In this document: piece after piece, positions 1 through 12,100 of the stretch
Layout of the letters: every line of letters starts with the position of its first letter
Numbering within the stretch: position 1 is the first letter of the stretch
Origin: Acanthaster planci
Taxonomy: Eukaryota > Echinodermata > Asteroidea > Valvatida > Acanthasteridae
Assembly: GCF_001949145.1 (NCBI RefSeq)
Contig: NW_019091455.1
Location: forward strand, 62,924 to 126,923
DNA: 64,000 nucleotides
Direction of reading: 5' to 3'
The notes under the pieces: model-generated
What the model saw: the letters and a program-made list of their open reading frames with translations, nothing else
Told to the model about the DNA's origin: nothing
The model's database searches: none
Made by a program: the position numbers and the translations under genes

Positions 1-1418
1 CTACTAAGGAGCGTCGAGATGGGGCGGCCGACGAAACTGAACCACCGGAGTTTAGTGCTAAAGAGCGAGGCAGCATCGAACAGCAGCTTTACTACCGTGC
101 TCAGCAAGGTAGTTCCCCTAATGACTTGGCCGCCCTGAAGGCTGGAAGATATCTTCCTCGAGATAGCAGGCTCCTCCAGTTAGCTCCAGAGTACAATGAT
201 TCTACTGGTCTCATCCATTTTGGAGGACGTCTCCGACATGCACAAGACATCCCAAAAGAGTCCCGTTATCCCATCGTCGTGGATCCAGCGCACCCCATTA
301 CTCGGCTTCTGATCGGAGAATATGACGAGAGACTACTTCACCAAGGACCTGAGCGTGTACTTGCAGAGATGAGGCGCAAAATTTGAGTTCTTTGAGGGCA
401 AGAGGCCATTCGCAAACATCAGCGCAAATGCCTTGGATGCCAACAATGGCGAGCCAATCCAGATGTGCCAAGGATGGGAGATTTGCCACCATCACGCTTG
501 CGACTGTACAAGCCGCCATTCTTTTCAACTGGCATTGACTGTTTTGGGCCCATGACAACTAAGACCGAGAGACGCACTAAGAAACGATGGGGTACCATCT
601 TTCAATGCATGACTACCAAAGCAGTGCATCTAGATCTGCTAGAAGGTCTTAGTGCTGATGCCTTCCTGATGGCCATGAGACGGTTTGTATCAAGAAGAGG
701 AAAGCCCATAGAGATCCTGTCTGACTGTGGCATCAACTTTAAGGGTGGTACTTCTGAGTTGGAGAAGGCATTTTCTGCCAAGGAACCAAGACTGAAAAAT
801 GAGCTGGCCAAACAGCAGGTGAAGTTTGTCTTTGGCGGAGTGTGGGAGCGAGAGATAAAGTCTGTCAAAGCTAGCCTGAGAGTCGTCCTCAATCATGCTG
901 CTCCTGAACCAGTCTTGCGCGCCGTGCTGATAGAAATTGAGGGAATCCTGAACTCAAAGCCTTTGGGTTATGTTTCCTCTGACATCGCCGACCCAGACCC
1001 AGTTACTCCGAACCTCCTGCTGATGGGACGACATGACGCATCTTTGCCACAGGTTGTCTACGTGGCACGGGACTTACTCATCAGACGACACTGGAAGCAC
1101 AGCCAGGTGTTTGCAGATCACTTTTGGTCAAGCTTCATCAGGCTGTACCAACCTTCTCTGCAGATACGGCAGAAATGGCATCGAGATGGCAGGGAGATGA
1201 AACCTGATGATGTCATGATCGTTGATCCTGCACTCAGCCGAGCTCACTGGCCCATTGGACGAGTCATCGACACCTTTCCCGGCCCAGATGGTCGTGTGCG
1301 CATAGCCAGTGTGAGCGTGAGGAAGAAGACCTTCATCCGCCCTGTTGCCTGCCTGATACGACTTCCAGCTGTTGGCAATGAAGACAACAAAGTTCCAACC
1401 CTATTTGGCTCTGAATGA
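1..1418 (+). pseudogene. BEL/Pao retrotransposon pol remnant: integrase zinc-binding, core and C-terminal part
   Basis: One reading frame (codons starting at position 3) runs from the window edge to a TGA at 1416-1418, broken by two in-frame TGA codons at 384-386 and 393-395. The part before the stops has the His side of an H2C2 integrase zinc finger (residues around ERLLHQGPERVLAEM). The Cys side (KCLGCQQW) lies just after the stops. A retroviral-type integrase core follows (GIDCFGP and the SDCGINF region), then the conserved C-terminal region typical of BEL/Pao polyproteins. In the family this part of pol inserts the cDNA into the genome. The copy is truncated on the left by the window and is inactive because of the two stops inside the zinc-binding region. 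A long-terminal-repeat candidate begins 62 bp downstream. Assignment to BEL/Pao rather than Gypsy rests on the sequence style of the core and C-terminal domain and is fairly secure. Confidence 0.88.
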
Positions 1419-1653
1419 GAACTGTAGTGCCTCCAATGCTTTCCAAGTTCATAAATTTGGTTCCCAAATTTAGGGGCGGCTGTCCGAAAGCGTCTCTCAC
1501 ACCTCAACGTGCAGTAGCGCCCTCTCGTGATTCACTCATTATAATTGCCCAATCATTCCATGTCGAATCACGCTGTTGCTGAAATTCCCCGAAATTCTTT
1601 CTGAACGTACACCTAATCGCCCTGTACCTTAATTATCCAGTTGCCAGGTTAAT

Positions 1654-1661
1654 TATAAATA
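1654..1661 (+). promoter_or_regulatory. TATA box inside the LTR
   Basis: TATAAATA lies about 173 bp inside the proposed LTR, a usual position for the promoter of an LTR element. It would start transcripts near 1685. Only the motif and its context support it. Confidence 0.4.
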
Positions 1662-2065
1662 CCCCTGTGCGTGGATGACATAAAGTGAGTACAATTTGGT
1701 TGATCTAAATATCATATTTGGGGGCATTTCTGGGGTTACAATCGTTGGATTTGGAGTGTAATGCATATTGTATGATGTTCATGTCACATCATACATGTGT
1801 ATAATCACAAGCGCAGGGACATTTATTTTCATAAAACTTAATTGGGGTTTCTTTAGTAAATTTAGAGTCATCTAATTATTGTTTAGGAGTGTTCGTTGTG
1901 TTTGTGGCCCTTATTCAAGTTCATATATTTGCCGGGTCGAACTATGGGTATGATTGCACATAATTTATCATGTTTATGTTAATGTTCTGATAATATTAAG
2001 TGTCCAAGGTCTGTGCACGTATTTATTAGTTTTTTATGTTCATTCTGTTTGTAGACCCCAAGGTA

Positions 2066-2071
2066 AATAAA
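2066..2071 (+). terminator. AATAAA polyadenylation signal of the LTR
   Basis: A perfect AATAAA lies about 60 bp before the proposed LTR end, downstream of the TATA box, as expected for R-U5 polyadenylation. Confidence 0.4.
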
Positions 2072-2128
2072 CAAACAATCAGCCCATCATCAGTTTGGCC
2101 GTTGACTCCTTTTCAATTGTTGTAAACA

Positions 2129-2642
2129 AAGAAGAAACTGAAAGGTTAGTACAAAGATACTGCTTTATTTAAAGGTATGATGGCAATACACCTAGTAAGT
2201 AAAACACAATAAACAGGAAGTAGCATTCGTGGATGAGAGGAATATGCATTACGCGTTCAGTGGTTTTAAAAGATATCATATTTGAAAAATGAAAAATCGT
2301 CACGAAGCTTTTTACCGACATGCAGATATCGGACGGTTTTAATACCAGTTGTTAGTATCAAATGATAATATTTTTATTGTAATTATCAACGCAGATACAG
2401 TCGGAGCAGTTAATCCTTGCGCTTCACAAAAGCCTCCAAATGTCAACCCCCCCCCCTTAATTGAAGTCGTCCCCATTTGTGCTTCTGTAGAAAAAGTACT
2501 TTAGCCTGGGTTTGCAAGGATTTACTTGCGTGGATGAGTTTAAATGTTAAGAAATTGTTCAATGAAAGTTTTAAGTGTAAATTATCCCAAACTCGATCGA
2601 CAATGCAGCAACTGAGAAAAACACGTGATAAAAATCAACTCG
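2129..2642. other. Intergenic; likely 3' UTR of the aquaporin gene
   Basis: No coding sequence is visible. On the minus strand AATAAA occurs at 2378-2373 and 2169-2164, about 265 and 475 bp beyond the aquaporin stop codon, so part of this stretch is probably its 3' untranslated region. Confidence 0.4.
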
Positions 2643-5600
2643 TCACAATGATTTCGCCTCTTCCTTCTTTGTGCCATTGGTTACAGGTATCGCTGGTCCC
2701 CGCGTGGTCACAGCATGCAACAGAGCGATGGTTGCCAGGGGTGACACCCAGTAGACCATAAGGTGCTCGCCTACGGGGTGATTGCGACAGTTGAAGGTCA
2801 AGGCAGCAGCTAAGGCGGGATTAAACATCATCCCTGTCCATTCTAGACCTATTGAGAGAGATGCATGTCAAAACAATTAGTAGCATAACTAGCTGCAATC
2901 AAACTAGGCCCCGTCGAACAGCATGGCGTAGTTTCTAAAGTGGCCTTCAATTTTCATTGCAAGTATATTATAAAAATCACGTTTCTGTTGTCACAGTTTT
3001 GAATATTCCATCTGCGTACGTGCTGGCTGAGTGTTGCCACCATATAGTACCAACAAGATTAGCACCCTCCTTTGAATGGTAACGCATGAGGCTTTCCTGT
3101 CTCAATGGTAACAATTAAAGTAAAGGCTGACGTAGCTGACATCTAGCAATGACTGTATTCGAATACCTTCAAAGGGGCAACCCTGACCCGGGGATGATGG
3201 CTGTGTGTGCTGTGTGTCAATAAAATGACGTAAGAAACGCAGACAGCAACGCAATCAAGACGTAGACATATGGAAACATGTCAAACAGAAGTATCTCCGA
3301 TAACCTATATGCATGAATAACGCAAACCAACCCCAGACGGATCGGCAAAGTTTGAGACCGGTTAAACTTTGCCGACTGTCTGCGTTAAGTTGCTGGGTAG
3401 GCCTTTACAAACACACACGCTCGCATGATGGGCGTACAACGATGTTTCTCTCACTGTCCATTTTGTCGTTATTACTAGCATATGCAGTCCCAATCGTCAA
3501 CAAAATAGCTGACCATTAACAAATTACATTAAGAGCCAACATTGCCACCTAAAAGAGTCACAATTTTTGCGAAAATTTCCGAGTTTCGGACACCATTTTG
3601 TTAAATTTTTTGGTGGACGCATAGCGTCTCTCCCGCCAATGCCTGCGTCTTGACGTCTTGCGGACCGTCTGCGTTACAAACTACCATATGGAAACCAGGC
3701 TTAACCAAGAATGTGGGGACGAGAATAAAAGCGAGTCAACTTGTTTAAGCTGTACGGTCGCATCCACGGAGCCTACTTTTTGCAATGCATTGTGTGCATA
3801 AGAAATTAACTTTATCTGTTCCTCTTGTCACCACACTGTCAGAAAAATGGGCGTAAGGCTTACGCCTCCTTGTTTTTCATTTAACAGTCTCCTTCGACAA
3901 AGACTGTCTTTTCACTGGGCATTTCCATGTAGGCCTATTCCAGTCCTCAAAAATATACTTGGGATTTTGCATGAACCGTAAGGAAACTTGCAACACCCAC
4001 GAAATGCCATGACTTTTGCCAGTGGGAAGTTACAGTTTGATGGGAAATTTCGGGGAATCTCATTATAGTGGTAGTAAAATTAAGGTAAATACATAAACGT
4101 GCATACGAATTACCTAGAGCAATTATGACAACTTGGACGGTCGAGTCGAATGCAATGCTTCTCATTTTCCCCCGCGGCATCAGATGCCGTCTTGCCGCGA
4201 AGTACACCAGCGTGGCGAGGGCCTCGGCCACTATGCCGCCCTGCAGGGACGCCTGCAGCGCCGAGCTGCATTGCTCCTGTATCATGACCTGCCACTTTAT
4301 GCCGTGGCGTGCAGTGGGGGCCGTCCGCCAGAGCCGCTTGGCGTAAGGAAAGGCTAGTTGGCCGCCGAGAACTTGGGCGACAGCTAGGGTGTCAATTGGA
4401 GGGAGAAAAAAAGTAAAGACTGCAAAAATAGGTTCAAAATACAAACAAAATCCAATTAGGGAGTCCATTTCAAGTCCCTGAAAGTCCAACAAAGTCCACT
4501 AAGTTAAAGATAAATCTGAACCCAAGCCACAAGCCATTCAGGCATTTTTTTGTCGTTGTCCACATACACTTTTAATTATGGCTTGTTCAACACTTAAATT
4601 AAAATCACTAAAATTGAAATCACTAAAAATTGGCTGGTAAAGTTTAACTTCTTTGGCGTTAACTTTATCAGATCATGTCAAGTGAGTGGCGAGTACAACG
4701 ATGCCACTATCTGCCGTGCTTTTCATGTAGGCCAGCTCCTGACTTTACATCTTTTGGGACCGAATGGCCTACACGGTGTCGACAGATCGCTGTGAGCCTT
4801 GATAACCTATGTATGTACTTACAAGTACTAATGGCATCCGTGGCATCGATGTCGCCTCGAAGCCAGGCCTGCCAGGCCAGCCCGAGGTTAGCTGAGCAGT
4901 CGTCATCGAAAGTGAATCCCAAAAGAACAAACAGAAACCACAAGTAAACCATGTAGGCCACCAAGCCATTCTCCTGAATACCCAAGATAGATACCGGCAG
5001 TTTTACGAATCAGCCAAAGGAATGTGTCAAAATACTACGCCATTTTGAAAACCTGTACTGTGTGACAAGGTGATCTGAGAGCAAAGTTGAGAATACACGT
5101 GACAGTCGTAAGTTACACCAATTTTTCCCATAAAATCAGAGGTCGATTTTGGGGAGGGGTTAGCAAAGTGTCAGTCCAAAGTGAGGGACACTCCAATACA
5201 AACATTGCGTTTAAGTAACAAAATGGTATATAGACTCGCACCCCTCCATAGTTTTTAATCTGTTCTTTCTGTGAACTATTTTAGTAATTTTAATGGGTAT
5301 CTTAATCTATTTCTTATTTGGCCAACTGTAAATCATTTTAATGTGTATTTTTACCACCCACTGTGCTTGCTGTGACCAATAGGAGCAGTTTTTTTACTGA
5401 TTGGAGTAAACCCAGGGTAAGATAATAAACAAAAAGGAACATCGTCCCATACTCATGTCAGCAGACAGCTAAATGGTTATCTTGGTAAAAAGGTGGACAC
5501 ACTTAAATCTAATCTTATAGCTTTAATTAGGATGTGTAAAATGTTGAAGAAAGGTCCCCCCACCTCAAAGTTGGCACGTCCACCTCTTTGCCTCATGAAA

Positions 5601-5900
5601 ATTTTGAAGAATGTTGTATAAAGCCGAAGAGTGAGGTAATTCGTTTTGTTTTCTAGTGCCGTACTCCACATCCACATCTATATGGGGTGGGGGTCTTGCT
5701 ATCCTTCTTACCTCCATAACCACGTCTCCTTCCAACATCCCCGTAACGAGTTGGAACGTGCACACGACCTCCCCGGCATATCGCCTAGCGCAGCCCCCCG
5801 CTGGCAGGAATTTACCTATCAACCGCCGAGCGACGGCGCAGAGCAGGGTGGCCAACAGAGCGAACAAGACGGCACCATAGCCGCCAGGTAGCACCGCCAT
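2643..5900 (-). CDS. Aquaporin-11-like channel (unorthodox aquaporin), 4 exons
   Basis: Coding exons read right to left: 5900-5712, 4973-4823, 4383-4114, 2848-2643. All junctions are GT-AG with matching phases, and they give 271 codons. The product is a six-pass membrane channel. Aquaporin-11 members conduct water or glycerol, often in the endoplasmic reticulum. The second pore box is a clear NPA at residues 213-215 (GMMFNPALAAAL), followed by VYWVSPLA in the last helix. The first box, which is NPC in vertebrate AQP11, aligns with Ala-Asn-Leu at about residues 91-93 (DDCSANLGLAW), so loop B lacks a normal NPA. The start is the ATG at 5900, which opens directly into a hydrophobic first helix. 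The total length equals my recollection of vertebrate AQP11. Intron 3 carries a MITE-like repeat (3236-3675). AQP12 is the alternative; overall similarity favours AQP11. Confidence 0.85.
3236..3675. mobile_element. MITE-like element with imperfect terminal inverted repeats (aquaporin intron 3)
   Basis: AACGCAGAC at 3236 is matched by its reverse complement GTCTGCGTT ending at 3675. The similarity continues inward, with gaps, over about 35 bp (CGCAA and TCAAGACG blocks on both sides). A second hairpin sits inside: the arms at 3342-3353 and 3364-3374 share CGGCAAAGTTT/AAACTTTGCCG, again followed by GTCTGCGTTA. No coding potential was seen, and the target duplication is unclear. Confidence 0.5.
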
Positions 5901-7239
5901 ATAGCTGTCCGCTGTCTTTGTACCGTGTTCTCCAGCCTACCAAATCTATAACCTATACAAAGCATGCATGTAAAGTGATGTACAACGCCCCTGGTATGTT
6001 TACGTCACTGGAAGAAGACATCCACAATCCGTTTGATAGGACGTGATGTAACATACGTACGAAGCGAAAAAAACCTCCACTTGTCTGTGGAATAGAGTTA
6101 GGGCCAGGAGATCTTGTGCAAATTACTGCACGACCATTCCTGAGTCCCACCATCCCTCAACGCGAAAAAAGCACGGCCCGAAAGATTTCCTTGCATGCAA
6201 AACCGGCCAGCAACGTCACACAGACGCAAACTCTACATGCAAAGTACATATATCTGTATTCATGTAGTTGCTTCGTTGTGACGTTCACCGTTACTCAAGC
6301 TCCGACTCTGCGCTTTGTCGACATACAGAACATTGAATAGCGAACAAAAAATCAAGAGACCTACTGCCCATACAGCCAGTCTACTCGTCGCACGACAGTT
6401 ACCTGTCGCTATGGTACTGCTCGTATCACTGGCTAAACATCTGAACTTTGATCGAAAGGTTGTCCATGAATACAAGAAAATCGAGCCCACTTAAATTCGA
6501 TCCACCCTGGATGGGCAGGAAAAACCTGTAATGGTATAATAGCATACTTTATCTGTCTTGTTTTCCATTGAAGATTTTCTTAGCCATGGTGATGTGAAGA
6601 TAACTGTGAATCCGCTAAATATTTTGAGTAGAACGCACTACTTCTGAAGTGCACAATTACACAGCAGCAGTACTGCCAGGCCTATAAGAATGGGCGTTAA
6701 ATGTACATTCAACTTGGCGTTTACCATGAACATCGCCCCCTAACATTGCAACGTGCCCCCTCCACTTTCTAAATAGAGCAAATGAGGGAAACTTTATGAG
6801 GTAGAGTTTGACAATTCACTACCCGTAGTGGCCAAATGCATTCGAATTGTTTTGAAATACACGTACTCTGTTTGAGATAGTGACAGCACTGCTTACTAGC
6901 GCACTAAAAGTCGGACGCTAGGCTACTTTCACAGGACTTGGCTGCCGGGAAACTCGCGCGTATTTATGGATGTCTGGCAGCCAAAACGTCTGGAAGCAGC
7001 TTTATTCTGCAAAACGGGTCCGTTCCTTCCTTGCCACGTTCAATAGCCGGATGAAAAAGTCTTCGAGGCTTTCTTAAATTTTCTGCCAATGTCGTTTTGA
7101 CCCACTCTTAATCTCGGTTGAAACGCATATCAGCTCACGTGTAAACTGTTCAGATTGGCATCACGATAATGTTTCATGCGGAGCTAAAGGCACTCATTAA
7201 AAATAAAAGTATTGATTATAAGGACGAACAAAGAAATTG
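5901..7239. other. Intergenic region upstream of the aquaporin gene
   Basis: Only short unrelated frames are present and I recognise no gene, tRNA or transposon. The proximal part (5901 to about 6200) should hold the aquaporin promoter and 5' UTR, but no TATA box stands out. Confidence 0.3.
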
Positions 7240-7569
7240 ACTGCAGCGGGATTTGAACCTGCGACCTCCATAGACGAATATAAAAAAACCTGGACTTGCA
7301 ACGCCTTTGTATGAAGAAGCCAACCAGCGGCCATTTTACCGAGCCGAATACAAATACGTGGGTTGGCTCCCCTCTATTGACGTCAGGAAGAACGAAGGCG
7401 GGCATCGCCAGGAAGGCTTTGTATTCGGCTCGGTAAAATGGTCGCGAGTGGATTTAATGATTTCTATAAGCTGATTAAGGGTATTGCGAGTCCAGATTTT
7501 ATTACACACGTCCGTGGCGACCTTCGAAATACCGTACCGGTTGCTCTCCCAACTGAGCTATCCAGCCCC
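7240..7569 (-). mobile_element. tRNA-derived SINE head, split by a MITE
   Basis: Read on the minus strand, 7569-7517 starts GGGGCTGGATAGCTCAG and contains a clear Pol III A box (TAGCTCAGTTGGGAGAGC, 7560-7543). The matching B box GGTTCAAATCCCG lies 284 bp away at 7259-7247. Removing 7268-7516 and one copy of the 7-bp duplication brings A and B boxes to normal tRNA spacing. The tRNA-like head continues into unrelated sequence below 7240. It is a SINE remnant rather than a functional tRNA gene. Confidence 0.7.
7268..7516. mobile_element. MITE inserted in the SINE, flanked by a 7-bp target duplication
   Basis: The 249-bp insert is flanked by the direct repeat GCGACCT at 7261-7267 and 7517-7523. 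Its ends form an imperfect inverted repeat of about 34 bp. Inside it, 7329-7354 and 7418-7443 are a 26-bp inverted repeat with 25 matches. It has no coding capacity. Direct repeat, terminal repeats and interruption of a recognisable tRNA unit agree on the boundaries. Confidence 0.75.
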
Positions 7570-9178
7570 ATGTTAGTGGGTCTTCCCATTTGTCAAAAAA
7601 TTAAAGTAATTTGAAAACTCCTTAATCGAAGATTTAATTCGTTCTATAGGCTGAAAATGGCCGGGTGATTCTGACACACTGCAGAAATAACATTTTTGCA
7701 CTCTGAAGAGCTGAATTTCAATATTTTGGTTTATTTGGCGCAAACTTAGAACACACTCAAAAAGTGTTCCCAGGGTGAATTGTTCCAAATGATTATTTCA
7801 AGGGAGTGACAGACCCATGCCTAATTTCAATCCCAAAACATTACACGATCAACATGATTATGCTACCCTACTGCCTTCAACCCCCCCCCCACAAAATCCC
7901 TAGTAAAAGTAACCGAAGAAAAAATGAAGAAACCAAATTCCTAAACTTTACTGCTTAGCAATCATTAATTTACTGCCGATATACTTAGATTTACTTCAGA
8001 TTACCAAATCAAACCCTTGGCAACCTAGCAGCCACATTCATACAACATTTGCTGCATGTATTTTCAATCTTACGCCCCACCCCTACCCAGGGGCATAAAT
8101 GATATACACTAACATCATAAAATATGGGTCAAACCACAGACAAACACAGTTACAGCTTGAAGGGTGCCTTAACCAGTGTTACTGACGATGCAGTCTGGTT
8201 TGCTTTTTGTTAAATTTTACACCGCACATGCAATCATCACCTTTTGTTTTAAAAACCAAAATGCTAAGAGAGCAAAGAGACATGCATGAGAACAACAAGT
8301 CGACGACAAGACAGCAACAAACTCTTCCATCCCAAATGATTTACATGACACAATGTACTTTGCGGCAATGTTTCCACTGAACACTCACTTGTGCATGACT
8401 TAGTGTGGTGCTACAAAACAGGTAAAGGAACCTTCCATGATTAGTCTACAAGTGTGTAAAACCGTGCAACAAAACACTGTTTATTTCACACATACAATGT
8501 GAACAGGTGGTATTTATTTCTTATGTGGATTCAAAGAGGACACTTTGGTTTTTTCAATTTCATCTCACTTGCTTTGAGTGATTCAGAGACACGCCCCAGT
8601 AAACACAGGCACTGACAGCATCTCCTTTGAAATGGTGAAATGAGTGCTTGGTATGTCAATTATTTCAGGTAACCAGACTACTCAAGTGGCACAAATTCAA
8701 GTTCCACTAATTGCAGAACAAAACTACTGCCTATCTCTGTAAAATTTTGGAACTTTTTTGCCAAAATACCTACTAAATGATCTACATGTAGGTGGGATAT
8801 AAAGGGGCCATGTCCATCCCTCTTAAAAGAGCCATTTTTATGTAGGAGGGGCCTTTTAAATAATGAAGAGTGCAGGTAAGTTATTTGTTACTTTGTTTTC
8901 TCCTCCATCTTTCCTCCCCTTCAAAAATGTGTAAAATCCTAAAAGTTTAGCCTCACTCCTCAGAAAGACCCATAACTATAACCAGATACATGTAAACCAG
9001 ATAACACACATCAAAGTTCACACTTCAGAGCCCCAATATAGATGAATAATGACAACCCAACTCTCAACTGTATTCATTTCCTGGATAAGTTAGTCTTGGA
9101 ACAAGCCGCAGTTAAAAGATCCAGTGATTGAGGTACCAGTTGTGATCATGATGCATTGTATAGTACTGCTGTGTAACA
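7570..9178. other. Intergenic; likely contains the CFDP1 3' UTR
   Basis: No gene recognised. On the minus strand AATAAA occurs at 8518-8513 and 8485-8480, roughly 660-700 bp past the CFDP1 stop, so the right half may be its 3' UTR. A run of C occurs near 7880. Confidence 0.3.
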
Positions 9179-12100
9179 TCACCTTTTGGCCAACCCCATC
9201 CGTAGATCTCTCTCCTTCTCATACTGCCTCTGGTCTGCCTGTGCCAGAAACTTCTGTTTTTCAATATAACTACAGTGAACGAACAAGCAAACAAATAAAC
9301 AGCATTTCAGCATTATGATAAAGAAACAGCACAGGCATTTTAACTAAAAATCGGACGTCTTGACCACGGCTTCGTTCCCTCCAGATCATTAAAAGCAACA
9401 ACGGTCCATTACAGCCAGAACTATTCAGCTGCTTTCTGATTAAGGTTTCAAGAACTGAAACATAAGAGGGTAGTTGAGGAGCATTGTGAAAGCTTTGTGC
9501 AACTTCTGTTAGATATTGGTACTGACCACACTGTTGAGAAGCTAGAATTTACAGAGAGAGCAATGGAAGCGACATTGATTAGTTGGTACAAAAAAAGGAG
9601 GCATCCAACACAGAAGGTGGATGGATGAATACACAGAGTATGGAAGCATCAAGAGAGAAAGAGAACAGCACGGGACAGAGTGGACTGGAATCTTGATGAA
9701 GAATTCCTTCCTTCCACTATGGAGTGATACAGGTTGGAGAGAAAATTTAAAAAAGCAGTGTCCATTCACAGCAGGAACAAAGGTCAGGTGTCACCCAGGT
9801 ACATGTACATGTACATGTACATACAGTTTGATACCTTGCACACTTGCCCAGCAAGGGCGAGTGCCCAACACCCTCCACTGACCCATCGAAAGCCCCCCTT
9901 GTCCCCGTTTTTCCTCGGTACCCAGTCTGCATCTCCTCAATGCCCGCCCCGCCCCGCACCCTCAGCCCTTCCCTGTAATAATCCCTTCCCAGCCAACTCA
10001 CCCTTCCTTGCCCTTGTTGTGTAACTTCAGTTCATCGGCAATGCCCTCAGTCCTTGTGAAGCTGTTCCAGTCCAGGCGTGATTTCTCCAGGACGCTCATC
10101 TTGGGCTTCTTGTTGATCAGCCCCAGCACACTGCTCAATCCCCCAGCAGGTCTCTTGGGCCTAGGAGACAATTTGTGTTGAGAGTCACCTCTTGTTTGTA
10201 TTTTCAATTAAAAACAAAAACATCCATCCATGAAAAAAACTTGATTCAATTCAGATCTACATGTATACTTGATTTCCACACAAGAAAAGAAAAGGCCATC
10301 AAGAAAAATACCCCAAAACCAACTGCCGACTATCCAGGAAGGAGAAAACATTGTAATGATCTCTGTGAGCTTCAAACGGCCACCTACATGAATAAGATTA
10401 ATGGGTTCCCACCTGCTTATGACTGACGATATCAAAAAAGGCTTCTGTTATTGTGATTGGTGAATTCAGCTGCCAGATAATTTCAAAAATGGACATAAAA
10501 TTGACCAGGCCAAATAAGTAAAGCCAAAACTGTCTCATGCAGAAAAGCACTACGGCAAGGTATTCAGAAAAATTAGTGTTGATTTTGCAGTTTTTTAGTT
10601 TCCCAAGACTTTTGTTGATTCTGTTTACAGGGAATGTTGAAATGGTTTCTGTTTACATCTGTGCAGTACTGAAGTTCCAATATCTTCCAGAAAAATCTTT
10701 CAAAATTTCTCCCCTTTGGTCTAGAAATGCAAAAGAAAAAACAAATTCAAAATGTTTTGAAGTTTGGCTTCACAAACTTAACAGCATCAGAAACTTTGCC
10801 TGAGTGACACCTCAGGAATTGGACCTACAGCATTTCAAAAATCCCTGACTGTAAGTACCAACGGGACAGGCTTACCCAGTTTTAGGAATCGAAGGGGTAG
10901 ACCTGGAAGCCCCATCACTAGCCACCATTCTGTCTCCTCCGCTAGGAGCTGACTGCGAGAGATTCTTAGCCTCTTTTGAATCTGCAGCAACTTCCTCAGT
11001 TACTCTGGAATAATTTTTTTTCAGAGAAAACCAAAAATTCTAAACATAAAAATGCACATGAGTGGCTTTACCACTAACTTAATGCAGATGAATTCATATA
11101 TCAGTTACAAATTTTATCCAAAAATTCAAGTAACATATCAAAGTGATTAAATGCTGTTGGAAAGCAGATCTGGACCCAAATCCATGGCACTGCACAATTG
11201 ATATTTCTGTTTTGAAAAGTAACGACAGGTTATCTATATCTATATCATTGGTAAAATCACAAAAATGGGACTGACGAATAATCCCTGAATATCTTACTTG
11301 AAAAAAAAGTGAGTAACAGCCTCGGTAACTCTGTAAAATATTTCCAACCAGAATGCTGCTGTTTTCGCCAACCATTGTTTCAAAGTGTGTTTCATTTTAC
11401 ATACCACATCCCTTAAATTGTGCAATTTTTTTGCATGGTGTGTGAAACATTGTACAAGTCTGAATAAGACTAAAAACACCTTGAAACACACTGGTGAAAT
11501 TCCTCAAACACATTATTAACTGAAAGTAAGAGGAAAACAAATGTAAGGTCTGAGGTAAAAAAGACTGTATATCAGCCATGAACTAGTACAAAGACAACGT
11601 CGAGGGTAAGCCTTTGCTCAGCTTCTGAGTTTAGCTCAAGAATTGTGCAATGCAGCAGACCAGCTACTGATGTCTTCAGTCACACCATTTGAAGCAAGAT
11701 ATGGGATGCAGAGAACCCCCCCTTGTGTGTTGGTCATACTGGAAATACAGGAAATCTTTTCAGACATCTTGGGGGAGGGATGTGTCAGGTAATGACAGTC
11801 TAGCTTGCCTACAGGGTTTGGACATGCAGAGAGGATACCTCAGTCCTGTATCTTGCCGGGTACAGATCACACTACTGCACCAACTATCGAAAGGAGGGGA
11901 AGAAGTTGATTTCTCCCCCGATGGGTGGTCTCCACCGTTGAGAAACTACCTCATTCAGGGCGAGACCCGACTCATGTACATGTACCTTCCAATTTAGACT
12001 CATGTACACGTACCTTCCAATTTTATGTTACTAATTCATCCAAACAAAATAGCTTGCCCATGGTGCCAAAGTTCAAGATACCAGCAAGAGGATGATTGGG

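Larger units (their letters stand above)
1481..2128 (+). mobile_element. Probable 3' LTR of the BEL/Pao element
   Basis: The segment opens with TGTCCGAAAG directly after a purine-rich stretch (TTTAGGGGCGGC, 1469-1480) that could be the polypurine tract, and closes with TTGTAAACA, giving the TG...CA ends expected of an LTR. A TATAAATA box lies at 1654 and an AATAAA signal at 2066, in the right order for U3-R-U5. The 5' LTR is outside the window, so the ends were not confirmed by comparing copies. Confidence 0.65.

Noticed and set aside
4125-4357. Plus-strand frames
   Set aside because: Antisense shadows of aquaporin exon 3.
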